Positions 44,744-54,662 are shown, counted from the stretch's first letter. The stretch: 64,000 bases of DNA from Arthrobacter sp. Marseille-P9274 (GCF_946892675.1 NZ_CAMPOV010000002.1:682001-746000); one strand, 5' to 3'. Notes: generated by a model from the letters alone, not told the origin. Made by a program: numbers and translations.

Positions 44744-44900
44744 CTAACGGGCGGCCGACTCCTCGTTCCGCATGGCTGCAATCACGCCGCCGTCGATCAG
44801 CAGGTCGGAGCCGGTGACGAAGGAACCGTCCCCCCAAGCAGGAAAGCCGCGGCGCCGGCAACGTCCGAGGGGGCCGGTGCGTCGTGCCGCGGAGGTCTCG
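44744..44900 (-). pseudogene. SDR-family dehydrogenase 3' remnant
   Basis: The final frame reads DGSFVTGSDLLIDGGVIAAM then RNEESAAR, the typical end of a classical SDR. One frame away, just before, lies APSDVAGAAAFLLGG, the expected preceding segment, so a one-base shift lies between (near 44838). The Rossmann and catalytic parts are missing. Confidence 0.7.
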
Positions 44901-44963
44901 ATCATGTGGCAATATCCGTCTCCGTCCGGCCCGGCCATCTCTTCATGCGCCATGGGCGTGGAG

Positions 44964-45116
44964 ATGTGTCCTCTCCGCCGTTGGCGGACTGGTACTGCTC
45001 ATCGTTGGCATAGCTACCAGACCATTGTCCTGGGAGTCCTGGGATTCCTGCTGATGGGTGGAAGCGTCTATCGGCTTATGGCTCTCCCCAGGCCTGAGGA
45101 TAATCGACGACGATGA
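44964..45116 (+). pseudogene. DUF3040-like membrane protein 3' remnant
   Basis: VLSAVGGLVLLIVGIAT in one frame and TIVLGVLGFLLMGGSVYRLM then ALPRPEDNRRR in the next form the two-helix end of a DUF3040-type actinobacterial membrane protein, with a frameshift near 45015. The N-terminal part is absent. Confidence 0.5.
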
Positions 45117-45148
45117 CCACAGCCCGGGAACCCGAGCATGGGCAAGCC

Positions 45149-46255
45149 TCATGCCCGCTCGCCCGGACGGCTGCCGTGAGTGGCTGCCAGAGCGGCCTTC
45201 ACGACGCCTGCCGGCGTGCCGGTCTGTTCCAGAGCCCGGCGTTGGTACCGGGCGCCGGTTCCCCTGGCTATGACCTGTTTGAGCAGCGCTTTGACCCGCT
45301 CGTCATCTCCGCTGTCGGCCAATGCCGGTACCAGGTGTGTGATCAACGCTTCCAGCACCTCGCCTGCCGGCCGTGGAACACCGGTAATCGGGTGAAGCAG
45401 TTCCCCGGTAATGCCCGTCCTGCTCGCCCGCCAAGCGGCCAACCGAAGGACGGCCGCGGGAACGCGAACCGGCGCCACCCCTGCATTCCATTCCCTGGCA
45501 CCGGTCTCCACCAGAGCCCGGCACAAGCCCGCTATGAGTACCGCGTCATCCGGATACAGGCACACGTCAGCCACCCGGATCTCCACGGTCGGATAATTAC
45601 GAGACAGCCGCGCATCCAGGTAAAGCATGGCCTCATCAATAGGCACTTCCGTATCCAGCATGGCCCGCAGACACTGACGGTATATATCTACGGACCCGTA
45701 AATCTCGGCCGGTCCGGCCATTGGCCACCGCCCCAGGGACTGGATCCGGTAGCTGCCATAACCGGTATCGCGGCCCTGCCAGAACGGCGAGTTCGCGCTC
45801 AGGGCGATGAGCACCGGAAGCCAGTTGCGGATCCGGTCAAGCACGGCCACGCCCTCCTCATCCGAGGCGACACCCACGTGCACGTGACAGGCACATGTCA
45901 GCTGTTCACGGGCAATGAGACCGAACCGTTCCGCCATCGCGCGCACCCGCGGCACGGGAGACAGGTGCGGTGTAAACGGCAGAACCGGCGTCGCTAACGC
46001 CGCTGCCCGTACCCCCGCCGCGGCAGCCTGGCCATCAGCCAAAGACCTGCCCCTGAGAATGTCTTCGGCCAACTCGTCGAGACGCGAATGCACCGGAGTG
46101 ATTACTTCGATCTGCTCCATCTGCAGCTCCGACACCAGCCGGATGCCCGATTCCTCGAACCCGCCCCGGCCCAGAACCTCTTCCACCCGGGCCGTGATGG
46201 CACCGGTACCCTCCTCGACCAGCAAGAGTTCCTCTTCGACACCGAAAGTACGCAC
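45149..46255 (-). CDS. YbdK-type carboxylate-amine ligase (GCS2 family)
   Basis: A 368-residue ATP-dependent ligase of the YbdK/glutamate-cysteine ligase type 2 family. Motifs: RTFGVEEELLLVE, SELQMEQIEVITPVH, CACHVHVGVASDEEGV (metal His), ANSPFWQGRDTGYGSYR and RNYPTVEIRVADVCLYPDDA. It has weak gamma-glutamylcysteine synthetase activity in E. coli; in actinobacteria, which use mycothiol, the role is unclear. The start is GTG 46255. It is a single gene with no linked partner. Confidence 0.92.
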   Translation of the reverse strand: MRTFGVEEELLLVEEGTGAITARVEEVLGRGGFEESGIRLVSELQMEQIEVITPVHSRLDELAEDILRGRSLADGQAAAAGVRAAALATPVLPFTPHLSPVPRVRAMAERFGLIAREQLTCACHVHVGVASDEEGVAVLDRIRNWLPVLIALSANSPFWQGRDTGYGSYRIQSLGRWPMAGPAEIYGSVDIYRQCLRAMLDTEVPIDEAMLYLDARLSRNYPTVEIRVADVCLYPDDAVLIAGLCRALVETGAREWNAGVAPVRVPAAVLRLAAWRASRTGITGELLHPITGVPRPAGEVLEALITHLVPALADSGDDERVKALLKQVIARGTGARYQRRALEQTGTPAGVVKAALAATHGSRPGERA

Positions 46256-46484
46256 CGGCTCAGCCTAAAACATCACCCAAACCCCGACACACCAATCCGC
46301 GGCATCGAGGTGGATGGACCAAACTATGGGGAGTCGCCTGCCCGAAACCGGTTGCCGGACAGACGCGAGACGGGTTAGGGGGCTCTCACACGTGTAGCTG
46401 GTTTCTTGGGGAGGGTTTCACCGACCCTTCGGCCACACCGACCTGTTCATCCTCATCCGCCGAGGACCCGCATGTGCAAGCGGC

Positions 46485-47564
46485 TCAGCCGGCGCCCTCC
46501 TGCGCGCCCTCGGCGAGGCCGCCCTCGATGCCGCCGAGCGAGACCGTCGCACTCATGAGCGTTTCGGTCATCTGCTCCAGCACGGCCATGTCGACGTTCC
46601 CGATGGTGTCGCAGGCCCGGTGATAGCACTCGTCGTACTGCACCCCGGCCTGCCCGCCGAACACGCGCGCCTCGGCCTCGCTCTTGGTCCCCGCGTCGCC
46701 GGTGAACAGGCCCCCGGCCGGGATGCCGCCTTGCACGAACGCGTCGTAGTCCGAATCCGCGATGAACCCGAACGGCAGCGCCTCGACCCCCTCGGCACGC
46801 AGGATGTCCTGCAACACCCGTTCGACGGCGGCCGACCCCTCGGGCCCGGCTTCCTCGCTGTCCGAGCCGTCGCCGTCGTACACGAACACCACCGCGTTCG
46901 GCGAGCCCACCACGTCGACGTTCAGGTACGCGACGTGCGCGGCGGCCTCCGCGCGGGAGAGCTCCTCGACGTAGTGTTCCGAGCCGTGCATTCCGTCCTC
47001 CTCGCCGCCCCAGAACGCGAACCGAATCCGCTCCCGCGGCACGGCGCCCTCCGCAGCGAGCCGCAGCGCGACCTCAAGCACCGCGGCGACCCCGCTGCCG
47101 TTGTCGTTGAGCCCGGGCCCCTCCTCGACCGAGTCCAGGTGCGCGCCGAGCACCAGCACGCTCCCGGAACCGCTGCCGGTGTCGGCCAGGATGTTGAACG
47201 CGTCCACGTTGCGCCGGCCATAGCTGAACTCCTGCCGCCGCGGCTCGTACCCCGCCGCCCGCAACTGCTCCTCGACGTACGCCGCGGACGCCTCGTAGCC
47301 CCCGGTGGCGTCGGCCCGGTTCCCACCGTTCGCGTCCGCAGCCGCCTGCAGTGCCTCCAGGTGCCGCGTCAGTCCACTAGGCTCCACCACCTCGCGCACG
47401 AAAGTCGGGTCAGGCGGGGGCTCAACGACCACAGGCGGTCGCGGGTCGCCCGAACATGAGACAACGCCGCCGGCCAGTGCCGCACACAGTGCAACGGTCC
47501 ACAGCCGGGTGCGGTGATGAGAATGGTTTTGGAAACGCTGCCGAACGGATTCTGCACGTCGCAT
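46485..47564 (-). CDS. M28-family lipoprotein aminopeptidase
   Basis: A 359-residue Zn-dependent peptidase. It is exported as a lipoprotein: hydrophobic segment LWTVALCAALAGG with lipobox GVVSC at about 33-37. Metal and catalytic motifs: VLGAHLDSVEEGPGLNDNGS (His, Asp), FAFWGGEEDGMHGSEHY (Glu pair), YLNVDVVGSPN (Asp), and a C-terminal YHRACDTIGN (His). It probably trims peptides at the cell surface. It is convergent with nothing and faces away from the gamma-glutamyltransferase gene, with which it could share peptide scavenging. Confidence 0.9.
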   Translation of the reverse strand: MRRAESVRQRFQNHSHHRTRLWTVALCAALAGGVVSCSGDPRPPVVVEPPPDPTFVREVVEPSGLTRHLEALQAAADANGGNRADATGGYEASAAYVEEQLRAAGYEPRRQEFSYGRRNVDAFNILADTGSGSGSVLVLGAHLDSVEEGPGLNDNGSGVAAVLEVALRLAAEGAVPRERIRFAFWGGEEDGMHGSEHYVEELSRAEAAAHVAYLNVDVVGSPNAVVFVYDGDGSDSEEAGPEGSAAVERVLQDILRAEGVEALPFGFIADSDYDAFVQGGIPAGGLFTGDAGTKSEAEARVFGGQAGVQYDECYHRACDTIGNVDMAVLEQMTETLMSATVSLGGIEGGLAEGAQEGAG

Positions 47565-48011
47565 GTCGACTCCCCCAAGTCTGCGTCCTGGACGCGGGTC
47601 GGTTGTCTGGTGGACCCGGCAGCAGGCGATTCTGCAGCGGAACCGGCGGCCGGAGCTGTTGTTACACGATGGTTCGGACGATGGGATCTAGCAGGATTGC
47701 TTGCAGTACCTCCACGGTCGGGCCGGGCCATAAGACTCTACTGTGGCCAAACTGTGAAAAAGCTATGGAACAGGACGGCAACGATGGCGGGAAAGGCTCA
47801 TGGGTGAGCCGCTCCGCTAAAGAAGCCTTTTCGGCGCCTTGCGGCCCTGTCGTCTTTCGCTCACCGGGTGCGAATGACCGTTACTGGGAGGCCGGCTGCA
47901 GCTGCCGGCCCGCTCCCTTCGCATGAGAATGCGGCAGCATTGAGTGACCGGACCGCAGGGAGTAGCGTGGCCCCTATCGACAACCCGTATCATCCTCACT
48001 CCGGAGCAATC
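47565..48011. other. Divergent promoter region, no gene recognised
   Basis: About 450 bases between the M28 peptidase and gamma-glutamyltransferase starts. Open frames here lack motifs and ribosome sites. Confidence 0.4.
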
Positions 48012-49835
48012 ATGGCACACGTGAGATGTCGGTTCGCGGCCTTCGCGGCGGCTCTGGTCATGACCAGCAGCGGCGTCGCTACCAGCCCCGCATTCGCCGA
48101 TCAGGCGGACCCCGACAAGAGTTCGACCGCCAGAGGGTATGGCGGCGCAGTCAGTACCGTGGACCCGGAAGCATCAGCGGCGGCGGTTTCGGTCCTTCGC
48201 GAGGGCGGCAACGCGGCGGACGCCGCCGTAGCCGCCGCGGCGACACTCGGCGTGACTGAACCGTACAGCGCAGGAATCGGCGGTGGCGGCTACTTCATGT
48301 TCTACAACGCGGAGACCGGGAATATTGGCACGATCGACGGCCGCGAGACCGCACCCGCGGCAATGCCGCACGACGCGTTCATCGACCCCGCGACCGGCGA
48401 GCCCTACCGCTTCACCCCGGAGCTCGTCACCAGCGGCGTCTCGGTTGGCGTACCCGGCACCCCGGCCACCTGGGAGAGCGCACTCGACCAGTGGGGAACG
48501 CTGGACCTCGGCGAAGCGCTCGAGCCTGCCATCGAGGTCGCCAATCGCGGCTTCGTCGTCGATGAAACGTTCCGCCAGCAGACCCTCGACAACGAGCTCC
48601 GCTTCGCCGCCTTCACCTCGACGAGCAGTCTCTTCCTCCCGGGCGGCGACGCACCCGCCGTCGGCAGTGTATTCCGCAACCAGGATCTCGCGAAGACGTA
48701 CCGGCTCCTCGCGAAGGAAGGCACGGAAGCCTTCTATGGTGGGCCGCTTGCGGCGGAAATTGCGGCCACCGTACAGGATCCGCCGAAGACAGCCACCACA
48801 CCCCTGCCCGTCCCGGTCGGCCACATGACGACGGCGGACCTCTCCGCATACCGCGCCCTGGATCAGGCTCCGACCCACGTGGAGTACCGCGGCCTGGATG
48901 TCTACGGCATGGCGCCGTCGAGCAGCGGAGGCACCACTGTCGGCGAGGCGCTGAACATGCTGGATACGTTCAACCTTTCCGAGATGTCCGCGCCCGACGC
49001 CCTGCACCACTACCTCGAGGCAAGCGCGCTTGCCTTCGCCGACCGCGGCAAGTACCTTGGCGACCCGGCTTTCGTCGAAGTTCCCACCGACGAACTCACG
49101 GACCCCTTGTTCGGCAAGGAGCGCGCCTGCCACATTGACCCGCAGCGGGCTGCCGTGAAACCTGTCGCGCCCGGGGACGTGTCCTCGTACGACGGCGTGT
49201 GCCCGGCTTCCGCGGCGGCGCCGGCCAACGAGGAGGACACCGAGAACATCTCGACGACGAACCTGACGGTCGCCGACAGGTGGGGAAACGTCGTCGAGTA
49301 CACCCTCACGATTGAGCAGACCGGCGGATCCGGCATCGTGGTGCCCGGCCGCGGGTTCCTGCTCAACAACGAGCTGACCGACTTCACGACCGTGTATGAC
49401 CCAGCCGACCCGAATCGGATCGACCCGGGGAAACGCCCCCGCTCCTCAATGTCGCCGACCATCATCCTCGAGGACGGCGAGCCCTTCCTCGCGCTCGGCT
49501 CGCCGGGCGGCTCGACGATCATCACGACCGTGCTGCAGACCATCCTGAACCGGGTGGATCTGAAGATGGACATCCCGGAGGCGATTGCGGCCCCGCGGGC
49601 GGCGCAGCGAAACACCCCCGACGTCACGGCCGAGCCGGAGTTCATCGACGCCTATGAGAGCGAGCTGGCACGATACGGCCACAAGCTCGTCCCGTCCGGG
49701 GACTCGTTCAGCTCGGCGGCAGAGATCGGCGCTGCGACCGCAATCGAGTTCCTGTCCGACGGGAGCATGATCGCCGCGGCCGAACCCGTGAGGCGCGGCG
49801 GCGGCTCGGCAATGGTAGTCGAACCGTCGCCCTGA
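48012..49835 (+). CDS. ggt: Gamma-glutamyltransferase, exported
   Basis: A 607-residue Ntn-hydrolase precursor with a signal peptide (about 1-27, ALVMTSSGVATSPAFA). Family motifs: ASAAAVSVLREGGNAADAAV, GIGGGGYFMFYNAETG, RETAPAAM, MAPSSSGGTTVGEALNML, the self-cleavage site with nucleophile Thr415 or Thr416 in NISTTNLTVADRWGNVV, SGIVVPGRGFLLNNELTDF and SPGGSTIITTVLQ. The usual TTH is TTN here. It matures into two subunits and removes gamma-glutamyl groups from peptides outside the membrane. ATG 48012 has CCGGAG upstream and starts the signal peptide. Confidence 0.93.
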   Translation: MAHVRCRFAAFAAALVMTSSGVATSPAFADQADPDKSSTARGYGGAVSTVDPEASAAAVSVLREGGNAADAAVAAAATLGVTEPYSAGIGGGGYFMFYNAETGNIGTIDGRETAPAAMPHDAFIDPATGEPYRFTPELVTSGVSVGVPGTPATWESALDQWGTLDLGEALEPAIEVANRGFVVDETFRQQTLDNELRFAAFTSTSSLFLPGGDAPAVGSVFRNQDLAKTYRLLAKEGTEAFYGGPLAAEIAATVQDPPKTATTPLPVPVGHMTTADLSAYRALDQAPTHVEYRGLDVYGMAPSSSGGTTVGEALNMLDTFNLSEMSAPDALHHYLEASALAFADRGKYLGDPAFVEVPTDELTDPLFGKERACHIDPQRAAVKPVAPGDVSSYDGVCPASAAAPANEEDTENISTTNLTVADRWGNVVEYTLTIEQTGGSGIVVPGRGFLLNNELTDFTTVYDPADPNRIDPGKRPRSSMSPTIILEDGEPFLALGSPGGSTIITTVLQTILNRVDLKMDIPEAIAAPRAAQRNTPDVTAEPEFIDAYESELARYGHKLVPSGDSFSSAAEIGAATAIEFLSDGSMIAAAEPVRRGGGSAMVVEPSP

Positions 49836-49844
49836 GCCTCGGTG

Positions 49845-49866
49845 TGCCCGGTGGACTGGCCGGGCA
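49845..49866. terminator. Hairpin between convergent ggt and M20 genes
   Basis: TGCCCGG and CCGGGCA form a 7-bp stem with an 8-base loop, 10 bases after the ggt stop. Confidence 0.45.
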
Positions 49867-49933
49867 TGTCGACCGCGCTAGGCGGTTCGCTTTGCACCAC
49901 TCGCGAACGCCGCCGCCGAGCCGGCCCGCGCCG

Positions 49934-51214
49934 CTACGGCCGGACGAATTCCCCGACGGCCACGCGGCCCAGCAGTTCGGTGAGCAGGTCCAGGCCGGCG
50001 AGCATGTCCTCGTCGCTGGTGAGTTCCTTCTCGTTGTGGCTGATGCCCTCGACGCTGGGCACAAAGAGCATGATCGTGGGGACCTTGTCCTTCATGTTCG
50101 TCGAGTCGTGCCCGGCCAGCGTGCGGACGGTGCCGTGCGGCAGGCCGAGGGCCTCGGCGCATTCGGCGGCCAGCTTCATGCCGGCCTCGTCGTAGGCCTT
50201 GGAGGCCCATACGTGTTCGGCTCCGCGCTCGATCTTCACGGCGGCGCGCTGCTCGATGGCGGCGATGCGGCGGTGCAGTTCGGCGTCCGCCGCGGCCAGC
50301 ACGTCGGCGTCCGTGCTGCGCAGGTCCACCAGCAGGTTCACCCGGCTGGCCACGACCACGGGCGAGTTCGGGAACACGTTGAGCTCGCCGCAGGAGGTGA
50401 TGACGGCGTGCTCCTCGGTGGAGAATTCGTCGGCGATGTCGCGGGCGGCGACCACCAGCAGCGAAGCGCCGAGCAGCGCGTCGTGACGGTCGGCGATGAT
50501 GGTGGCGCCGGTGTGCGCCTGCTCGCCGTGCACCACGAACTCGTACTTGTTGGCGCCCCAGGTGGATTCGACCAGGCCGATGGTCAGCCCCGCGTCCTCG
50601 AGGGAGCGGCCCTGCTCGATGTGGATTTCGAGGTAGGCGGCCACGTCCAGCGTGAAGTCGCCGACGGTGCCGATGGCCTCCAGCGCCTCGCGCACGGTGG
50701 TGCCGTGCGGGTCCGTGGTGGCCAGCACCTGCTCAGCGGGCAGCTTGCCGGTGAAGACAGAGCTGCCCATCATGGAGGGCTTGAATCGGCAGCCTTCCTC
50801 GTTGAACCAATTGACGACGGCGATGTTGAACTTCGCGGTCTCGTCGCCTTGGGTGAAGCGCTCCTTGAGCCGGATGGCGGCGTGGGCGCCCGCCAGCACG
50901 CCGTAGGCGCCGTCGAAGCGGCCGCCGAGCGGCTGCGAATCAAGATGGGAGCCGACGGCAATGTACGGGGCACCGGGGGTGAGTTCGAGCAGCGCGAACT
51001 GGTTGCCCACGGCGTCGTAGCGGACCTCGAAGCCGTGCCCCTCGACGAGGCCGCGGAACCAGTTGCGGGTCTGCCCATCGACGATGCTTCCGGCCTGCCG
51101 GTCCACGCCGCCCCCGGCGGTGGCGCCGAAGGTGCTCATCGAACGGAAGTCGGCGAGGAAGGCCTGGCCGGGGTCGACCTCGGTGCGGGCGGCTGAAGCG
51201 GCGATGCTGGTCAT
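49934..51214 (-). CDS. M20-family amidohydrolase (N-carbamoyl-amino acid / allantoate type)
   Basis: A 426-residue Zn/Mn-dependent hydrolase of the hydantoinase/carbamoylase family (AllC, HyuC, UAH group). Motifs: VGSHLDSQPLGGRFDGAYGV (His, Asp), WFNEEGCRFKPSMMGS (Glu pair), YLEIHIEQGRSLEDAG (His), ATIIADRHDALLGASL, and LAGHDSTNMKDKVPTIMLFV with VEGISHNEKE (C-terminal His). It cleaves N-carbamoyl amino acids, ureidoglycolate or similar. Its ATG overlaps the stop of the upstream amidohydrolase (ATGA), so it is translationally coupled as the last gene of the operon. Confidence 0.92.
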   Translation of the reverse strand: MTSIAASAARTEVDPGQAFLADFRSMSTFGATAGGGVDRQAGSIVDGQTRNWFRGLVEGHGFEVRYDAVGNQFALLELTPGAPYIAVGSHLDSQPLGGRFDGAYGVLAGAHAAIRLKERFTQGDETAKFNIAVVNWFNEEGCRFKPSMMGSSVFTGKLPAEQVLATTDPHGTTVREALEAIGTVGDFTLDVAAYLEIHIEQGRSLEDAGLTIGLVESTWGANKYEFVVHGEQAHTGATIIADRHDALLGASLLVVAARDIADEFSTEEHAVITSCGELNVFPNSPVVVASRVNLLVDLRSTDADVLAAADAELHRRIAAIEQRAAVKIERGAEHVWASKAYDEAGMKLAAECAEALGLPHGTVRTLAGHDSTNMKDKVPTIMLFVPSVEGISHNEKELTSDEDMLAGLDLLTELLGRVAVGEFVRP

Positions 51215-52884
51215 GAGTCTGCTCCGATCAGTGCGGATTGGGTGATGAGGTCGTGCGTGAAGTCGCCGCCGACGATGGTGGCCAGGACTTCGAGCGCGGC
51301 GATGTCCGGGGCGTCCAGAGGGGAACCGGACAGGACGGCGAAGTCAGCCAGCTTGCCGGTTCGCAGGGTGCCCTTGTCGGCCTCCGTCCCGGTGGCGATC
51401 GCGGCCCATTCCGTGTAGCTGCGCAGCGCCTCTTCGGGAGTGAGGCCCTCGGCGGCGCCGCCGAGCAGCAGGCCGCGCTCGGTGCGCCGGTCCACGCTGG
51501 ACTGCAGGGCGCGGAGGACGTTGTTGTCCGCCACCGGCAGGTCGGAAGAACCGGCCGGCAGCACGCCTGCGTCCACCAGCGAGCGGCCGCGATAGAGCCA
51601 GCCTTCCCGCTCCGGTCCCACCAGTGCCGCCATCTGGTCGCCGAGCGGCGAGATGAAGGAGGCCTGCGGGGTCACCGCAATGCCGGCGGCGGCCACGGCG
51701 GCGACCTGGTCCGGGCGGGCGATGCCGAAGTGCTCGATCCGATTGGGCAGCGCGTTGCGGCCGTAGCGGTCCTGGCAGGAGGTGATGATCTCGATGGCGA
51801 GGTCGATCGCGGCGTCGCCGATGGCGTGCAGGGCGACCGGCCAGCCGGCTCGGTAGGCCGCGTCGATGCGTTCGCGGTAGGCCTCGGGGGTGTCGAGCAG
51901 GTAGCCGGTGTTGTGCTGGTGCCCGCAGAAGTCTTCGGTGACCGCGGCGGTGGCGCCGAGCAGCGAGCCGTCCATGAAGACCTTGATCGGTCCGAGCGAG
52001 AGGTGTTCGTCGCCGAAACCGGCAACCGCACCCAGATCCAGCCCCCGGCCGGAGCCGGTGCCGTGCATGTCGCGGGCGTTGGCTTCCAGCGGCCGCAGCG
52101 CGTCCAGCGCCGGCATGAGCTGGGCCCGTGCATGCAGCTTCCCGGCGCGGCGGGCGGCCTGGTAGGCCTGCACTTCCACGGGGCTGTGCCCGATCCAGCC
52201 GCCGCCGATCCCGGCCTCGGTGAAGCTGGTGATGCCCTCGGCGGCGTACCGGGTGGTAGCGGCGTCCAGCGCGTCGACGATCTGCTCCACGGGGTACGGC
52301 AGCAGCAGGTTCTGGACCAGGGCCTGCGCGGATTCCTCCACGATACCGGTGGGGTAGCCATCGCCGCTGCGAAGGACGGCGCCGCCCGTCGGGTTGCTGA
52401 AGCCGGGCTCGAAGACCCCGGCCAGCCGCAGGGTCGCGGTGTTGGTGATGGAGAGATGGCCGGAGGTGTGCCGCAGGTAGAGCGGCCGGTCCCCGGTGAT
52501 CGCGTCCAGCCGCCGGATGTCGGGGAAGGCGCCGCCGTGGTGCTTTTGGTTGAACCCGGTGCCCTGGACCCAGCGGCCGGGCTCCCCGGCGAGCCGCTCC
52601 GCCTCCGCTTCGAGCAGCGCGTAGAGCTCCTCCAGGCCGCGGGCCTTGCTCAGGTCCACGGCGTCCAGGCCGAGCCCCCACCAGGTGGTGTGGCAGTGCG
52701 CGTCGATGAAGCCGGGCACCACCGCGGCACCGCCCAGGCTGACGTCGCGGGCGGCGGTGCAGCCGGCCAGCTTCTCGTCGAAGCCGACGATGCGTCCGTG
52801 CAGCACGCCGACGCTTTGCGCGCGCGGCCGCACGGGATCGAGCGTGATGATGTCAGCGTCGCGCAGGATCAGGTCCAGCTTCAT
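51211..52884 (-). CDS. YtcJ/AepA-type amidohydrolase (Amidohydro_3)
   Basis: A 557-residue metal-dependent hydrolase. Metal motifs: VVPGFIDAHCHTTWWG (HxH), VALHAIGDAAID (His), NRIEHFGIARPDQ (His) and GSSDLPVADNNVLRAL (Asp). It is from the same family as the protein at 6413. It overlaps the ThDP enzyme stop upstream and the M20 start downstream, each by ATGA. In the operon it may open a cyclic amide or remove an acyl group before the M20 enzyme acts; this is inference. Confidence 0.9.
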   Translation of the reverse strand: MKLDLILRDADIITLDPVRPRAQSVGVLHGRIVGFDEKLAGCTAARDVSLGGAAVVPGFIDAHCHTTWWGLGLDAVDLSKARGLEELYALLEAEAERLAGEPGRWVQGTGFNQKHHGGAFPDIRRLDAITGDRPLYLRHTSGHLSITNTATLRLAGVFEPGFSNPTGGAVLRSGDGYPTGIVEESAQALVQNLLLPYPVEQIVDALDAATTRYAAEGITSFTEAGIGGGWIGHSPVEVQAYQAARRAGKLHARAQLMPALDALRPLEANARDMHGTGSGRGLDLGAVAGFGDEHLSLGPIKVFMDGSLLGATAAVTEDFCGHQHNTGYLLDTPEAYRERIDAAYRAGWPVALHAIGDAAIDLAIEIITSCQDRYGRNALPNRIEHFGIARPDQVAAVAAAGIAVTPQASFISPLGDQMAALVGPEREGWLYRGRSLVDAGVLPAGSSDLPVADNNVLRALQSSVDRRTERGLLLGGAAEGLTPEEALRSYTEWAAIATGTEADKGTLRTGKLADFAVLSGSPLDAPDIAALEVLATIVGGDFTHDLITQSALIGADS

Positions 52885-54596
52885 TCGCCCGCCCCTTCGG
52901 AAGCAGCGGCGGCCAGTTCAGCCTGCTCCGCGCCGTCGTCGTTAATGTCCCCCTGCAGCGCCGCGTTGGCCTGGCTCGGCGGCATCGTTGCGGGGTCGGT
53001 GAGCAGGTGCAGCAGGGCCGGCCTGCCGCTGGCCAGCGCCCGCTCCAGGGCGGGCGCGAAGTCTCCGGTGGATTCCACCCGCTCCCCATGCCCGCCGAAG
53101 GTCTGCATCCACGCGGCGAAGTCCGGGTTGGCCATCGAGGTGCCGGAGGGACGGCCCGGGTAGTGCTTCTGCTGGTGCTGCACGATGGTCCCGTAGATGC
53201 CGTTGTCCACCACGATGACCAGCGGTGCGGCACCGTAGCCGACGGCGGTGGCCAGCTCCTGCGCGTTCATCAGGAAGTCGCCGTCGCCGCACACGGCGAC
53301 CACCTGCCGCTCCGGATGGACCAGCGCCGCGGCCACGGCGGCGGGAACGGCCAGGCCCATGGCGCCGTTGCGCGGGCCGACCAGCGTGCCCGGCCCGGAG
53401 TGGCTCAGGTAGCGGTGGCCCCAGATGGTCGCGTTGCCGGCACCGTAGGTGGCGATCCGGTCGGCGGGCAGCGCCCGCTCGAGCACGCCGAAGGCCTCGC
53501 CCAGGTCCACGCCGCGGGCAGAGTCACCGGGGCCGTAGTCCGGGCGGGCGGTGGCGTAGCGCCGCTGGTCGGCCGCGAGCGCGTCCATCCATTCCGGTCC
53601 GCGTGCGCCGCGGGCCGCGGAGGCGTCCGGCAGCGCCGCAGCGAAGGCGGCGGGGCCGGCGAGGATGTGCTGGTCGATGCGGCCCGCGTGGGTCGCGGCG
53701 TCGGGATCGGAAAGGACGACGGCGGTGCTCGCCTCGAGCCCGCGGGTGTACCCGTCGCTGAGCACATCCGAGCGGCCGCACCCGACGAAGACGAGCAGGT
53801 CAGCCTCGTCCAGCCTCTCCGCGAGGGTGTCCGCCCGGCCGTAGCCCAACCATCCTGCCCAGGCCGGGCTGGCGTGCGGCACGGCATCGTAGGCCCGCCA
53901 GTCCGCGGCCACCGGGATGTTCGCGTCCTCGGCCCAGCGGGCCACGGCCCCGGCGGCCTCCCCCGTCCAGCCGTCCCCGCCGACCACCAGCAGCGGGCGC
54001 CGGGCGGCGGCCAGCCGGCCCGTGAGTCCATCGATCGCGGCGGGCGCCGGCGCGGCGGCCGGAAGCGCGAGCGGCGGCACGGGCCGGGCCTCCGTGGTCC
54101 GGACCAGCACGTCCTCGGGCAGCCCGATGACCACCGGACCCGGCCGGCCGGAAACGGCCAGCCGCATCGCCTCCGCAACCATCTCGGCGGCCCGGTGTTC
54201 ATCGTCGAGCACCATCACCCGCTTGGCTGTGGTGGAGAACCAGCCGGAGAGGCTGAATTCCTGGAACGAGTCCCGCTCCCGGTCGGCCACCGGAATCAGC
54301 CCCACGAAGAGCACCAGCGGGGTGGCGTCCTGCCAGGCCGTGTGGACGGCGATCATCGCGTTGGCCGCCCCGGGCCCGCGGGTCACCATGACGATGCCGG
54401 GAGTGCCGGTGAGCCGCGCCTCTGCCAGGGCCATGAACCCGGCCCCGCCCTCATGGCGGGAGACCACCGTTTCGATGGGCGAGTCGTAGAGCCCGTCGAG
54501 GACGTCGAGGAAGCTCTCCCCGGGGACGGCGTAGGCGCGGCGGACGCCGTGCTGCTCGAGCTGGCTGACGATCAGGTGGCCGGCGGTGCTGGACAT
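52881..54596 (-). CDS. Thiamine-diphosphate-dependent enzyme (acetolactate synthase-like)
   Basis: A 571-residue ThDP enzyme with the three-domain order: Pyr domain (VRRAYAVPGESFLDVLDGLY, catalytic Glu in VVSRHEGGAGFMALAEAR), central TPP_enzyme_M domain (about 190-320), and PP domain with the ThDP signature VVAVCGDGDFLMNAQELATA ending in VVDNG. The start is ATG 54596, with AAGGAA upstream; the frame is open to 54719. Relatives include acetolactate synthase, oxalyl-CoA or sulfopyruvate decarboxylases and glyoxylate carboligase. The operon context suggests a 2-oxoacid or glyoxylate from an amide pathway, but the substrate is open. Confidence 0.88.
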   Translation of the reverse strand: MSSTAGHLIVSQLEQHGVRRAYAVPGESFLDVLDGLYDSPIETVVSRHEGGAGFMALAEARLTGTPGIVMVTRGPGAANAMIAVHTAWQDATPLVLFVGLIPVADRERDSFQEFSLSGWFSTTAKRVMVLDDEHRAAEMVAEAMRLAVSGRPGPVVIGLPEDVLVRTTEARPVPPLALPAAAPAPAAIDGLTGRLAAARRPLLVVGGDGWTGEAAGAVARWAEDANIPVAADWRAYDAVPHASPAWAGWLGYGRADTLAERLDEADLLVFVGCGRSDVLSDGYTRGLEASTAVVLSDPDAATHAGRIDQHILAGPAAFAAALPDASAARGARGPEWMDALAADQRRYATARPDYGPGDSARGVDLGEAFGVLERALPADRIATYGAGNATIWGHRYLSHSGPGTLVGPRNGAMGLAVPAAVAAALVHPERQVVAVCGDGDFLMNAQELATAVGYGAAPLVIVVDNGIYGTIVQHQQKHYPGRPSGTSMANPDFAAWMQTFGGHGERVESTGDFAPALERALASGRPALLHLLTDPATMPPSQANAALQGDINDDGAEQAELAAAASEGAGE

Positions 54597-54662
54597 GAAG
54601 CGTTGGTTCCTTCGTTTGGTGCTGGTGTGGAAGTCGTGCTGGCGGTGTTCGCGGTAAGTCTG

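Noticed and set aside
51238-53163. A 641-codon plus-strand frame opposite the YtcJ and ThDP genes
   Set aside because: Gly/Val/Arg-rich shadow without motifs; the minus-strand genes are well identified and tightly overlapped.
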